Shown one piece after another: positions 24,718 to 33,377 of a stretch of 35,652 nt of DNA. A model generated the notes under the pieces. That model did no database searches. It saw nothing but the letters and a program-made list of their open reading frames with translations, and was not told where the DNA came from. Each line of letters begins with the position of its first letter. Position 1 is the stretch's first letter. The DNA is taken from assembly GCF_001647025.1 (NCBI RefSeq), contig NZ_LUKQ02000040.1, positions 1 through 35,652 on the forward strand. Direction: 5' to 3'. Origin of the DNA: Endozoicomonas atrinae. GTDB taxonomy: Bacteria; Pseudomonadota; Gammaproteobacteria; Pseudomonadales; Endozoicomonadaceae. The translations under genes and the position numbers were made by a program.

Positions 24718-24912
24718 TCTTGATCCTTTCTCTACAGTTTCTGAAACTGTAGACAGTATTTCCTTGCTTATGGGCATGCAGGCTTCTGGAGGTGTAACTC
24801 TTGAGTCACATTTAGTGGAGTGAATAGTAAGGCGGTAAATAGACTCGGAGCAGGTAGTCAGGAGATAAGCCAGTGGCAAGCAGCTAATGTACTTGCCTGT
24901 GGCGCGGGTTAA

Positions 24913-26085
24913 TTACCAGGGCAAATCAAGCTTTAAATGTGCCTCAAACGCCCTTAGAACAGACTCTTTTGAGTGTAAAATCCAGATGCTTGTTACATAG
25001 TTATAAAGGGCATCGAGCCAGCTATCATAATGGTTCAGCTTGTAAATATGTCGTATATGCGATTCAAGTCCACTGGATGGTATCTTCATACCAGCAACAA
25101 CAACCTTGTTCGGGGGCAGCTTCCATCTGGAATATCTGCTGAGCAGGTTATAGTCCTGTCCATGAAGAAGGCTGCCCTCAACATAGGAATGATGAATTCT
25201 GGCCAGCTTGTTTTCGGACACGCCTTCCAGCCAACTTGGGTGAATACCGTAGCTGTTGAAAATGTAAGCTTGATCAATGGACTCGGATGCTGACATGGCT
25301 GCTTGTGCAAGAGCGCCACTGAAGGAATACCCGGTTATTTCCAATGAATGGTTTGGATACATGCTTTTAAGGGAGTCCGCCAGATCGGTAATATCCTGAA
25401 GGTGCTTTACAGCAAGAGAGCAGGCAGAGCTGACGGTTTTAGTGGGCCTTGGTTGCGTAACAAGGCACTGTAGAGCTTCATTGGATTTTTCACCGGAAAG
25501 CGCAAGAACGATTCTGCTTTCTGCGTGGGCTTCAGATGAGGAGTCTTCATCTACAGTCTGTTTAAATACTCTGATCCTTATATTCGAGTTTGGGATAGTG
25601 ATTTGAACTACTATCTGGTGGCCGGCCTTGCCGGATGTTTGGGGTTGCTCTCGGGTGGCCATAAAATGGGGCCGCCATTTCTCGGGAATGGCTTCTGGGT
25701 CTTCCACGAATTGAAAATGTCTTGAGCCCAGGTAAGAGATTCTGAAAATAGCAAATATTTGCTTTTCTGGACTCTCGGATGTCAGGATTGCATCGATTTC
25801 GGATAAATAGCTCATCAAAGCATATGGGTAACGTTCCAATAGCAATTCAGGAGTGGCCCTGTAATCTACGGTTTTTCTTTTGTATGTCTGCTGTTGATCG
25901 TTTTCCTGGGGCTCAGGGGCATCGCTGGGCTCAATGCCTGAATCGGCTTGCACTTGCTCTTGGGGGAGAGTCAATTCTGCAATTATCCCAGCCTCCTGTG
26001 GGTCAGTGCCTGCAATGGAGAATAAGCTAATGCTGTATAACAGTATGGGAGCAGTAATTAATAGAAGAGGAGACTTATGATGCAT
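24913..26085 (-). CDS. Exported lipase-like alpha/beta-hydrolase with variant nucleophile elbow
   Basis: This is a 390-aa protein with an N-terminal signal segment (LLLITAPILLYSISLFSIAG) and an acidic Pro/Gln-rich linker (35-65). The segment LEITGYSFSGALAQAAMSA (residues 248-266) resembles the class 3 lipase elbow GHSLGGALA, but the usual G-x-S-x-G is G-Y-S-F-S, with Ser254 as the candidate nucleophile. The following AYIFNSYGIHPSWLEG fits the strand and turn after the elbow in that family. His residues late in the chain (SHIRHIYKLNH) could supply the base. Activity is not assured. It has no close partner: the BASS gene begins about 195 bp downstream. Secretion and a role on lipids are inference. 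Confidence 0.7.
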   Translation of the reverse strand: MHHKSPLLLITAPILLYSISLFSIAGTDPQEAGIIAELTLPQEQVQADSGIEPSDAPEPQENDQQQTYKRKTVDYRATPELLLERYPYALMSYLSEIDAILTSESPEKQIFAIFRISYLGSRHFQFVEDPEAIPEKWRPHFMATREQPQTSGKAGHQIVVQITIPNSNIRIRVFKQTVDEDSSSEAHAESRIVLALSGEKSNEALQCLVTQPRPTKTVSSACSLAVKHLQDITDLADSLKSMYPNHSLEITGYSFSGALAQAAMSASESIDQAYIFNSYGIHPSWLEGVSENKLARIHHSYVEGSLLHGQDYNLLSRYSRWKLPPNKVVVAGMKIPSSGLESHIRHIYKLNHYDSWLDALYNYVTSIWILHSKESVLRAFEAHLKLDLPW

Positions 26086-26214
26086 GCGCTTTCCCGACCA
26101 ATATCCAAGACTAGAAGTTGATATTTATGACCAGAAAAAGAGGCTTACGTTCAAATTTAAATGTGTGGAGGTTAAAGCAAAGTGCTTTGTTCATTGAAGG
26201 AGGGAAGTAACAGG

Positions 26215-26499
26215 CTATAAGTTGCTTTTCTTCAGTTTGCACCCGCCCGGGATCTCAATAGTTACATCGCTTTTGAGCTGGCAGCAGCATGCCAGTACTC
26301 TTCCCTCTGGGATGAAAGCAATGGGGTCAGTTGTATAGGAGACTTCTCCATCAATAAGGGTTACCTGACAGCTTCCACAAAACCCCTCACGGCATTGATA
26401 TTCAACCTCGACTTTCTCCTGCTCAAGGGCTTCCAGAAGTGTCAGCTCTTTACGGGGAATAAAGCTGAAACCCTCAAGAATTTTAACAATATGAGCCAT
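26215..26499 (-). CDS. yfaE: 2Fe-2S ferredoxin of the NrdB maintenance type (YfaE)
   Basis: YfaE-type ferredoxins supply electrons to rebuild the diferric-tyrosyl radical cofactor of NrdB. The plant-type cluster ligands are visible: Cys36, Cys41 and Cys44 in CREGFCGSC, with the last ligand in the ACCC run (Cys72). The length is 94 aa, as usual. It is the third gene after nrdA and nrdB on the same strand, the same order as in E. coli, which supports the specific function. A perfect stem-loop separates it from nrdB. Confidence 0.93.
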   Translation of the reverse strand: MAHIVKILEGFSFIPRKELTLLEALEQEKVEVEYQCREGFCGSCQVTLIDGEVSYTTDPIAFIPEGRVLACCCQLKSDVTIEIPGGCKLKKSNL

Positions 26500-26516
26500 G
26501 GTATTTCGCCTGTATT

Positions 26517-26541
26517 AGCCAGTCCTGAAACAGGACTGGCT
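26517..26541. promoter_or_regulatory. Intercistronic stem-loop between nrdB and yfaE
   Basis: AGCCAGTCCTG (26517-26527) and CAGGACTGGCT (26531-26541) pair perfectly with a 3-nt loop. There is no T-tract on the minus strand, so it looks like a processing or stability element that lowers yfaE relative to nrdB rather than a full stop. Confidence 0.65.
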
Positions 26542-26590
26542 ATGGGACGTTTTCTATTGAAACTGCTTACAATATTCTTAAACGAAGAAC

Positions 26591-27721
26591 TTATAACGAA
26601 AAATTACTGAAGTCCTCGGACTGTACTTCACTGTCAATTTGCCCAACCAGATAGGAACTGACCTCCACTTCTTGAGGGGCAACCTGAACGTTGTCGCTGT
26701 TAAGCCAGCTGTTCATCCAGGGCAGAGGATTTTGTTTGATGGCAAACGCCGGTTCAAAGCCGACGGCAACCATTCGCTGGTTGGTGATGTATTCAACGTA
26801 CTGGCCAAGGATGTCCCGGTTCAGTCCAATCATGGAGCCATCACGGAACAGGTAGTCTGCCCAGTCTTTTTCCTGTTCTGCCGCATCAATAAAGATCTGT
26901 CTGGCCTGGTCTTTCAGCTCACGGGCAATCACTGCCATTTCCGGATCATCTTTGCCGTCAGCCATCAGTTGCAGAATATGCTGGGTACCAGTGAGGTGGA
27001 GAGCTTCATCCCGGGCGATCAATTTGATGATTTTGGCATTTCCTTCCATGGTGGAGCGCTCTGCAAAGGCAAAGCTGCAGGCAAAGCTGACGTAAAAACG
27101 GATCGCTTCCAGTACGTTCACGGAGACAACGGTCAGGTAGAGTTTACGTTTCAGGTCAGTAATACTGATGTTAACTTCTTCGCCATTGACTGTATGCTTG
27201 CCTTCGCCAAGCTGGTGGTAGAGGCTGACGCCTTCGATCAGGGCGTCATAATAACGGGTGATATCCTTGGCGCGCTTGGTAATAGCTTCATTCGTCACGA
27301 TATCGTCGAAAATACGGGCCGGCTCGGTAACAATATTACGGATAATATGGGTGTAGGAGCGGGAGTGAATGGTTTCACTGAAGGCCCAGGTTTCAATCCA
27401 GGTTTCCAGTTCCGGCAGGGAAACAATGGGTAACAGGGCAACGTTAGGTGAGCGTCCCTGCACTGAGTCCAGAAGGGTCTGGTATTTCAGATTACTGAGA
27501 AAGATGTGCCTTTCATGGTCAGGAAGCGCAGCAAAATCGCGACGGTCAGTCGATAGGTCGACCTCCTCAGGGCGCCAGAAAAAGGAGAGCTGTTTCTCTA
27601 TCAGCTTCTCAAAGATAGGGTATTTCTGGACGTCATAACGGGATACATTGACATTACGGCCAAAGAACATGGGCTCCTTAGTGGCATTGAAGTGTTCCTG
27701 GTTAAATGTGGTGTATGTCAT
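26591..27721 (-). CDS. nrdB: Class Ia ribonucleotide reductase beta subunit (NrdB)
   Basis: NrdB houses the diiron-tyrosyl radical that starts catalysis in NrdA during aerobic dNTP synthesis. Ligand positions match E. coli with a one-residue offset: Asp85 ([10 protein letters not shown]), Glu116 and His119 with radical Tyr123 in [11 protein letters not shown], and the later Glu/His pair in [13 protein letters not shown]. The C-terminal tail that docks on NrdA ends DFSNFSL. At 376 aa it is full length. It lies 178 bp downstream of nrdA, a gap containing a long inverted repeat. Confidence 0.97.
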   Translation of the reverse strand: MTYTTFNQEHFNATKEPMFFGRNVNVSRYDVQKYPIFEKLIEKQLSFFWRPEEVDLSTDRRDFAALPDHERHIFLSNLKYQTLLDSVQGRSPNVALLPIVSLPELETWIETWAFSETIHSRSYTHIIRNIVTEPARIFDDIVTNEAITKRAKDITRYYDALIEGVSLYHQLGEGKHTVNGEEVNISITDLKRKLYLTVVSVNVLEAIRFYVSFACSFAFAERSTMEGNAKIIKLIARDEALHLTGTQHILQLMADGKDDPEMAVIARELKDQARQIFIDAAEQEKDWADYLFRDGSMIGLNRDILGQYVEYITNQRMVAVGFEPAFAIKQNPLPWMNSWLNSDNVQVAPQEVEVSSYLVGQIDSEVQSEDFSNFSL

Positions 27722-27793
27722 TGTTTGATTTGCCCCAATTCAGTGGTTTCCGCGCATGGTTTTCTGGCCGGCTTTTCAGCCCGGGCAAGAGTG

Positions 27794-27853
27794 AAGCGAA
27801 CAGCGTTTTTTATCTATAAGCATTTACGCTACAGGCATTGTTGCTGTTCGCTT
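27794..27853. repeat. Long-spaced inverted repeat in the nrdA-nrdB gap
   Basis: AAGCGAACAGC (27794-27804) and GCTGTTCGCTT (27843-27853) are perfect 11-bp inverted repeats separated by 38 bp. As RNA this would form a stem with a large loop between nrdA and nrdB. There is no T-tract after it on the minus strand, so a processing or stability role is more likely than termination. Confidence 0.65.
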
Positions 27854-27899
27854 TGATCAACATTTCCGGCACTCTACAAGTCAAGAGTGGGGATGTTTA

Positions 27900-30170
27900 T
27901 CAGATTTTGCAGGCGCCCCCTGCACAGCCATCATCCATATCGTTTTGAGCATCAGCGGCACCATCACGGGTATTGTGGTAATACAGTGTTTTTACGCCCA
28001 GTTTGTATGCGGTCAGCAGATCCTTCAGCAGCAGCTTCATTGGTACTTTGCCGCCTTCAAAGAGGCCAGGGTCGTAGTTGGTGTTGGCTGAAATCGTCTG
28101 GTCGACAAATTTCTGCATGATGGCAACCAGCTGCAGATATCCGTCATTATTCGGGATGTTCCAGAGTAGTTCATACCGATCCTGGAGTTCGGCAAAATCA
28201 GGAACAACCTGTTTTAGAATGCCATCTTTACTGGCTTTAACGCTGACAAAGCCCCTGGGTGGTTCAATACCATTGGTGGCATTACTGATCTGGGATGAAG
28301 TCTCAGATGGCATCAAGGCGGTCAATGTTGAGTTGCGCAGGCCAAAAGACTTGATCTCCCCACGCAGGCCTTCCCAGTCAAGGTGCAGGGACTCTTCACA
28401 AACTGTATCGAGATCACGCTTGTAGGTGTCGATAGGCAAGATACCCTTGGCATACGTGGTCTCGTCGAACTTGGAGCAGGTTCCTTTCTCTCTGGCCAGC
28501 TTGTTTGACGCTTTCAACAGGTAGTATTGAATGGCCTCAAAGGTGCGGTGGGTCAGACCGTTGGCAGAACCATCAGAATACCGTACGTTGTTTTTGGCCA
28601 GGTAATTGGCGAAGTTGATGACACCAACACCCAGGGGGCGACGGCCCATGGTTGAGTTGTAAGCAGCAGGAACCGGGTAATCCTGGTAGTCCAGCAGGCT
28701 GTCGAGCGCACGCACAATCAGTTCAGACAACTCTTCCAGTTCATTCAGGTCCTTCAGGGCTCCCAGATTGAATGCAGCCAGCGTGCAAAGGGCTATCTCA
28801 CCCTCTTCATCATGGATATGGGTCAGAGGCTTGGTTGGCAGGGCAATTTCCAGGCACAGGTTACTCTGGCGAACCGGCGCTACTGCAGGGTCAAATGGGC
28901 TGTGGGTATTACAGTGATCGACGTTTTGCAGGTAGATCCGTCCGGTGCTGGCCCGTTCGGAAGCGAACAGTGAAAAGAGTTCAATCGCCTTCAGCGTTGT
29001 TTTACGGATGCTGCTGTCCTGCTCATATTGCTTATAAAGTCTTTCAAACTCTTCCTGGTCGGCAAAGAATGCATCATAAAGTCCTGGCACATCGCTGGGA
29101 GAAAAGAGCGTGATGTTGCCGCCTTCGATCAGGCGCTGGTACATCAGCTTGTTAAACTGAACACCATAGTCCAGGTGTCGAACGCGGTTATCATCAACCC
29201 CCCGGTTATTTTTCAGAACCAGCAGGTTTTCAACTTCAAGATGCCAGATCGGGTAGAAGAGGGTGGCTGCACCACCGCGGACCCCGCCTTGAGAGCAAGA
29301 CTTAACTGCAGTCTGGAAGTGTTTGTAGAAAGGGATGCAGCCGGTATGGAATGCTTCTCCTCCTCGGATTGGGCTGCCAAGGGCGCGAATACTGCCTGCG
29401 TTGATACCAATGCCTGCGCGTTGACTGACGTATTTGACGATAGCGCTGGAAGTGGCATTAATGGAGTCCAGTGAGTCTCCGCATTCAATCAACACGCAAG
29501 AGCTGAACTGACGTGTAGGTGTGCGTACACCGGACATAATTGGGGTTGGCAGGGACAGTCTGAATGTGGACACCGCATTATAGAAACGCTCAATGAAGTC
29601 CAGGCGAGTTTCTTTCGGGTATTCAGCAAAGAGACAGGCACCAATAAGCATGTATAAAATTTGCGGGCTTTCATAGTACTCGCCGGTTACCCGGTTCTGT
29701 ACCAGGTATTTGCCCTCAAGTTGCTTGACCGCTGCATAGCTGAAGTTCATGTCACGACTGTGATCGATGAAGCTTTCCATCTGGTCAAATTCAGCTTCAC
29801 TGTAGTCCGTCAGAAGGTGCTGATCATACTTCTTCATCTCCACCAGTTTGATCACATGGCTAAACAGCCTGGGCGGTTCAAACTGGCCGTAGGCCTTTTT
29901 ACGCAGGTGGAAGATCGCCAGACGGGCAGCCAGATACTGATAGTCCGGAGCCTGGGCTGAAATCAGGTCTGCAGCGGATTTGATCAGCGTTTCATGGATA
30001 TCCGTGGTCTTGATGCCATCGTAGAACTGTATGTGAGACTTTAGTTCTACTTCGGAAACGGAGACGTTATCCAGGCCTTCAGCGGCCCAGGTAATCACTT
30101 TATGGATCTTCTCAAGATCCAGCTGTTCCTTGTCTCCGTCACGCTTGGTGACCAGGATGTTTTTGTTCAT
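27900..30170 (-). CDS. nrdA: Class Ia ribonucleotide reductase alpha subunit (NrdA)
   Basis: NrdA reduces ribonucleoside diphosphates to deoxyribonucleotides. An ATP-cone (about residues 5-95, VTKRDGDKEQLDLEKIHK) gives overall activity control. Active-site cysteines are seen in FSSCVLIECGD, the thiyl-radical site NLCLEI and CTLAAFNLGAL. The C-terminal redox pair is Cys749 and Cys754 in GCAGGACKI. At 756 aa it matches the E. coli protein (761). AAGGGCTGA before the ATG is a good ribosome site. It is first in nrdA-nrdB-yfaE, with NrdR and DnaA boxes about 450 bp upstream. Confidence 0.98.
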   Translation of the reverse strand: MNKNILVTKRDGDKEQLDLEKIHKVITWAAEGLDNVSVSEVELKSHIQFYDGIKTTDIHETLIKSAADLISAQAPDYQYLAARLAIFHLRKKAYGQFEPPRLFSHVIKLVEMKKYDQHLLTDYSEAEFDQMESFIDHSRDMNFSYAAVKQLEGKYLVQNRVTGEYYESPQILYMLIGACLFAEYPKETRLDFIERFYNAVSTFRLSLPTPIMSGVRTPTRQFSSCVLIECGDSLDSINATSSAIVKYVSQRAGIGINAGSIRALGSPIRGGEAFHTGCIPFYKHFQTAVKSCSQGGVRGGAATLFYPIWHLEVENLLVLKNNRGVDDNRVRHLDYGVQFNKLMYQRLIEGGNITLFSPSDVPGLYDAFFADQEEFERLYKQYEQDSSIRKTTLKAIELFSLFASERASTGRIYLQNVDHCNTHSPFDPAVAPVRQSNLCLEIALPTKPLTHIHDEEGEIALCTLAAFNLGALKDLNELEELSELIVRALDSLLDYQDYPVPAAYNSTMGRRPLGVGVINFANYLAKNNVRYSDGSANGLTHRTFEAIQYYLLKASNKLAREKGTCSKFDETTYAKGILPIDTYKRDLDTVCEESLHLDWEGLRGEIKSFGLRNSTLTALMPSETSSQISNATNGIEPPRGFVSVKASKDGILKQVVPDFAELQDRYELLWNIPNNDGYLQLVAIMQKFVDQTISANTNYDPGLFEGGKVPMKLLLKDLLTAYKLGVKTLYYHNTRDGAADAQNDMDDGCAGGACKI

Positions 30171-30621
30171 TCAGCCCTTACCTGTGTATTCAATGAAAAC
30201 TCTCTATGATGAAAGCGTGGCTATCAATGATATTGCAGCACGCTCCATGATTCGATTGGTCTGTCAGCTGGCGGTATTTACTTCGCGTGCTGTCAATACA
30301 ACCACAACGTCTACTACCCATCACTGCTTTGTAGCCACCCACTTTGCACTGCAGTGGTCGTGATGAATATGAGTCTGTCCGGGATAATGCCGGGAAATAC
30401 CTGATGAATCAGATCCCCGCTGTTCTTCGCGAGACAGGCTTCAGTGTGAAGACCGCAAGGCCGTGCAGCTGAAAACCTGTATGAGCACTCTTCCCTGATC
30501 ACCGTCCGCTCTTCCTTTTTGTGCTGCTGCCAACAGCAAATCCGCTGTCTTACTTGAATGTTGTCTGAGGCATTTTCGACATGTCGTCGTCCTCAGACAA
30601 TGTGTTACTCAGCAGCGAGGG
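30171..30621 (-). promoter_or_regulatory. Long region between nrdA and its NrdR boxes
   Basis: About 450 bp separate the nrdA start from the NrdR boxes. If the promoter overlaps those boxes this is an unusually long 5' leader. Short frames occur on both strands but none has protein-like composition or a good ribosome site. A 10-bp palindrome, CACTGCAGTG, lies near 30350. No known riboswitch was recognised. Confidence 0.4.
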
Positions 30622-30668
30622 GTACCATATATTGTGTAGCGACCGTTTATATACACAAGATAATGCGC
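30622..30668. promoter_or_regulatory. Pair of NrdR boxes controlling nrdAB
   Basis: GTACCATATATTGTGT (30622-30637) matches the NrdR consensus ACACWATATATWGTGT at 13 of 16 positions, and ACACAAGATAATGCGC (30653-30668) at 12 of 16. Their centres are 31 bp apart, about three helical turns, which is the known NrdR arrangement. Minus-strand promoter elements overlap them (TTGAAT with 17 bp to TATCTT). Confidence 0.75.
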
Positions 30669-30707
30669 AGTTGGGAGAAATTCAAGCCGATTAATCTGGG
30701 GGGATGT

Positions 30708-30726
30708 TGTGGATAAGTTGTGGATT
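30708..30726. promoter_or_regulatory. Two DnaA boxes upstream of the nrd promoter
   Basis: TGTGGATAA (30708-30716) is the exact complement of the DnaA box TTATCCACA, and TGTGGATT (30719-30726) is a close second copy 11 bp away. E. coli nrdAB is likewise bound by DnaA upstream of its promoter, linking dNTP supply to replication initiation. Confidence 0.65.
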
Positions 30727-30902
30727 TCTTCCAGTGTTGGTGTCTGCTAACTCCCGGGTAACTTTTTCAGACAGAAGGAAAAATTTGCAAGATCAAGCTG
30801 GGATTTTCTCAAAATAAAAAAATATTCTGAGTCCGATTCTGATAAAAAAAAATAATGAATAATATGAATTTCGGGCGTTGACTAAGAAATGTTTGGGCCT
30901 GC

Positions 30903-30931
30903 TCCCGTTACGGGGAGGACGTTCGAACGTC
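30903..30931. promoter_or_regulatory. Adjacent palindromes upstream of the response regulator gene
   Basis: CTCCCGTTACGGGGAG (30903-30918) is an imperfect hairpin, and GACGTTCGAACGTC (30918-30931) is a perfect 14-bp palindrome. Both lie about 125-150 bp before the regulator ATG. The second could be an operator for a dimeric regulator, possibly autoregulation. Confidence 0.5.
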
Positions 30932-31053
30932 GGTAGTGTAACATCTACGACCCATACGAGATTAGATTGCCTGCGAAGTGCCAGATTTTTGCCGCTTTGA
31001 ATTTACAGCACTGGCTTAAGTACTTCGTCTCTTTAACCCTGGGGTGTAAAACA

Positions 31054-31770
31054 ATGGCTTTGGATAATGCAGAAACGGGTCGCATCCTGATTGTTGAGGA
31101 TGATGAGCGTCTGGCGACCTTGACCCGTGAGTATCTTGAAAATAATGGCCTTCATGTATCTGTTGAAGGTGATGGTGGTAAGGCAGTTGAGCGTATTTTG
31201 AGTGAGCGCCCCGATCTGGTGGTACTGGATTTGATGTTGCCGGGAGAAGATGGGGTTTCCATCTGTCGACGGGTGCGAAGCCAGTATCATGGTCAGATAC
31301 TGATGTTGACCGCGAGGACCGATGACCTTGATGAAGTGCTGGGGCTGGAAATGGGAGCGGATGATTATGTTGCCAAGCCGGTTCGCCCAAGAGTATTGCT
31401 TGCCCGTATACGAGCCCTGCTAAGAAGAGGCCCTGCACCAGTAGAAGACGAGCCGGAAGTGAAGAATAGCCTTCGCTTTGGCGCTCTGGTAGTAGATAAC
31501 TCCATGCGGGAGGCCTGGTTGGATGACAAGAGTGTCGACCTCACCAGCGCTGAGTTTGATCTGCTCTGGCTGCTTTGCTCGAATGCAGGCCGGGTGTTGA
31601 GCAGAGAAGAAATCTTTGCTCAGTTGAGAGGGATTGAATACGACGGTCAGGACCGTTCCATTGATGTCAGGGTTTCACGAATTCGCCCCAAGATTGGCGA
31701 TGACCCAATGCATCCACGTCTGATCAAGACGGTGCGTAGTAAAGGTTATTTATTTGTGAAAAGTGAGTAG
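31054..31770 (+). CDS. OmpR-family response regulator, RstA-like
   Basis: This is a 238-aa response regulator from the ATG at 31054. The receiver domain (about 10-122) has the acidic pair in ILIVEDDERLA, phospho-acceptor Asp59 in VVLDLMLPGEDG, Thr in MLTARTDD and the conserved Lys in DDYVAKPVRP. The winged-helix output domain follows, with LTSAEFDLLWLLCSNAGRV and SIDVRVSRIRPKIGDD, ending in the beta-hairpin KGYLFVKSE. The frame is open back to 30967, but the extra 29 residues are not family-like and GGGGTG lies before 31054. It resembles RstA most closely by eye. The sensor kinase follows after 17 bp in the same operon. Confidence 0.92.
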   Translation: MALDNAETGRILIVEDDERLATLTREYLENNGLHVSVEGDGGKAVERILSERPDLVVLDLMLPGEDGVSICRRVRSQYHGQILMLTARTDDLDEVLGLEMGADDYVAKPVRPRVLLARIRALLRRGPAPVEDEPEVKNSLRFGALVVDNSMREAWLDDKSVDLTSAEFDLLWLLCSNAGRVLSREEIFAQLRGIEYDGQDRSIDVRVSRIRPKIGDDPMHPRLIKTVRSKGYLFVKSE

Positions 31771-31787
31771 GCTGCTGGCATAACGTC

Positions 31788-33377
31788 ATGAGTAGTATTT
31801 TTCTTCGAATCTATGGCGGCCTACTGTTTTCTCTGGTTCTGGTCTCAGTTCTTTCTGGCATCGTTGTCACTATTGTTAATGGTGTTCGAATGGCTGAGTA
31901 CAGAGAAGATATGGCTCGAGGTACCTTCCGCCTTGTATCTGAAGTACTGGCATCAATGCCAGAGGATCAGCGACAGAAGTGGCTGGGAGAGTGGGGGCAT
32001 AAACTGTCGATTCCTTTTTCAATGCTGCCCTTGGAGCGATCAGACTTCACGCCTAAAGAAATAGAGCTGCTCTCCCATGGGGGGATTGATGTCCAGATGC
32101 TGACCGAGAAGGCAGCGGTTATTACGTCTTTAATTGATGAGCGGTGGTTATTGCAGGGACGTGTGGCTGAGATATCAGAACAAATGGCGAGTGGTACCGT
32201 TGTTTTTCTCAGACACCTGCTTGCCCCTTATTCTCCAGATGAGCGAGTGACGATGCTGGCTCAGAGGTCTGGTGAGTCGCTGAGTTTTCCTGTGTCCATT
32301 GTCCAATATTCTGGTACCTCTTTAACGCCCTTGCAAAACAGCCAGTTGCAGCAGGGCGGCATTGTTACCGTATTGAACATAAGAGATGAATCGCTCCAGC
32401 TCTATGCTCAGATGAGGGACGGTGATCAGATACTCCATCTTGGTCCATTGAAATTACTTAACCCTTATCCTTTTAAACTGATCTTGACTCTGGGACTTTT
32501 CGTCTTGATTTCTCTGAGTCTTGCCATCTATATCCTGGTCAGGGGAATGGAGAAGCGGCTGCGAAAACTGGAAAGAGCGGCGACACGCTTTAGTCGAGGT
32601 GACTTTGAGGTGCGAGTTAATGTTGGGGGGGCTGATTCGATTGGTCGCCTCGCTATGGCATTCAATGCCATGGCTGACCATATTCAACGTCTGCTTAGTC
32701 TGCAGAAAGAAATGATTCGTGGCGTGTCCCATGAATTAAGGACTCCTGTTGCAAGATTACGCTTTGGTCTGGATCTGATTGCTGATGCGAGAACACAAGA
32801 GGAACGGGAAGCCCAGCTAGAGGGGATGGATCAGGATATCCAGGAGTTGGACCATCTGGTTGATGAGTTTCTGACCTATGCCAACCTGGAGCAGGGAGCT
32901 CCGACCATTAGTTTGAAACGTCATGATGTTGATAAAGTGGTGGCACAGGTTGTTGGCGAACATCTCAGATTACAGAATCGGGTTGAGATAGAGCATATTC
33001 CCTGCAATGTATTAAACCCCAGGCGATTTGTAGAAATTGATCGTCGATATATTCATCGGGCTATACAGAACTTGGTAGGTAATGCCTGCCGGTATGCGGA
33101 CAGTAAAGTTCAGGTGCGATTTTCATCCACTCAGGATACCTGTCGCATTGATGTGGATGATGATGGGGCGGGGATTCCAGAAGAGCAGTGGGAAAGGGTG
33201 TTTTCTGCCTTTTCCAGGCTGGATGACAGTAGAACACGGAAATCAGGAGGCTATGGTCTGGGGCTCTCAATAGTCAGGCGTATTATGTACTGGCATGGGG
33301 GTCGAGCGTTGGTTAGTCACAGCCCTCTGGGAGGTGCTCGGTTCAGTCTGGTCTGGCCCAGAAAGCAGAGGCATTAG
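31788..33377 (+). CDS. RstB-like sensor histidine kinase with a duplicated periplasmic segment
   Basis: This is the partner of the upstream regulator. It has a membrane helix at about 9-31, a periplasmic sensor 32-229, a second helix 230-252, a HAMP linker to about 305, HisKA with phospho-His315 in GVSHELRTPVARLRF and an ATPase domain with N-box NLVGNACRYA, G1 DDDGAGIP and G2 GGYGLGLSIVRRI. The sensor contains two similar halves: residues 57-126 and 148-221 both run as (P-E/D-D/E-x-R) - (SIPFSM / SFPVSI) - (TP) - (GGI) - about 20 residues, which looks like an internal duplication. The 529-aa length exceeds E. coli RstB (about 433), consistent with this. The last 111 bp overlap the convergent MutS-like gene. 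Confidence 0.92.
   Translation: MSSIFLRIYGGLLFSLVLVSVLSGIVVTIVNGVRMAEYREDMARGTFRLVSEVLASMPEDQRQKWLGEWGHKLSIPFSMLPLERSDFTPKEIELLSHGGIDVQMLTEKAAVITSLIDERWLLQGRVAEISEQMASGTVVFLRHLLAPYSPDERVTMLAQRSGESLSFPVSIVQYSGTSLTPLQNSQLQQGGIVTVLNIRDESLQLYAQMRDGDQILHLGPLKLLNPYPFKLILTLGLFVLISLSLAIYILVRGMEKRLRKLERAATRFSRGDFEVRVNVGGADSIGRLAMAFNAMADHIQRLLSLQKEMIRGVSHELRTPVARLRFGLDLIADARTQEEREAQLEGMDQDIQELDHLVDEFLTYANLEQGAPTISLKRHDVDKVVAQVVGEHLRLQNRVEIEHIPCNVLNPRRFVEIDRRYIHRAIQNLVGNACRYADSKVQVRFSSTQDTCRIDVDDDGAGIPEEQWERVFSAFSRLDDSRTRKSGGYGLGLSIVRRIMYWHGGRALVSHSPLGGARFSLVWPRKQRH

Noticed and set aside
24718-24879. 54-residue N-terminal extension of the BASS transporter
   Set aside because: It is not hydrophobic or family-like, and AAAGGA fits the ATG at 24717.
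30130-30502. Short ORFs on both strands upstream of nrdA
   Set aside because: No convincing ribosome sites, compositions unlike proteins, and one runs antisense through the nrdA start.
30171-30621. Cobalamin riboswitch upstream of nrdA
   Set aside because: No B12-box or matching stem pattern was found, and class Ia NrdA with NrdR boxes does not need one.
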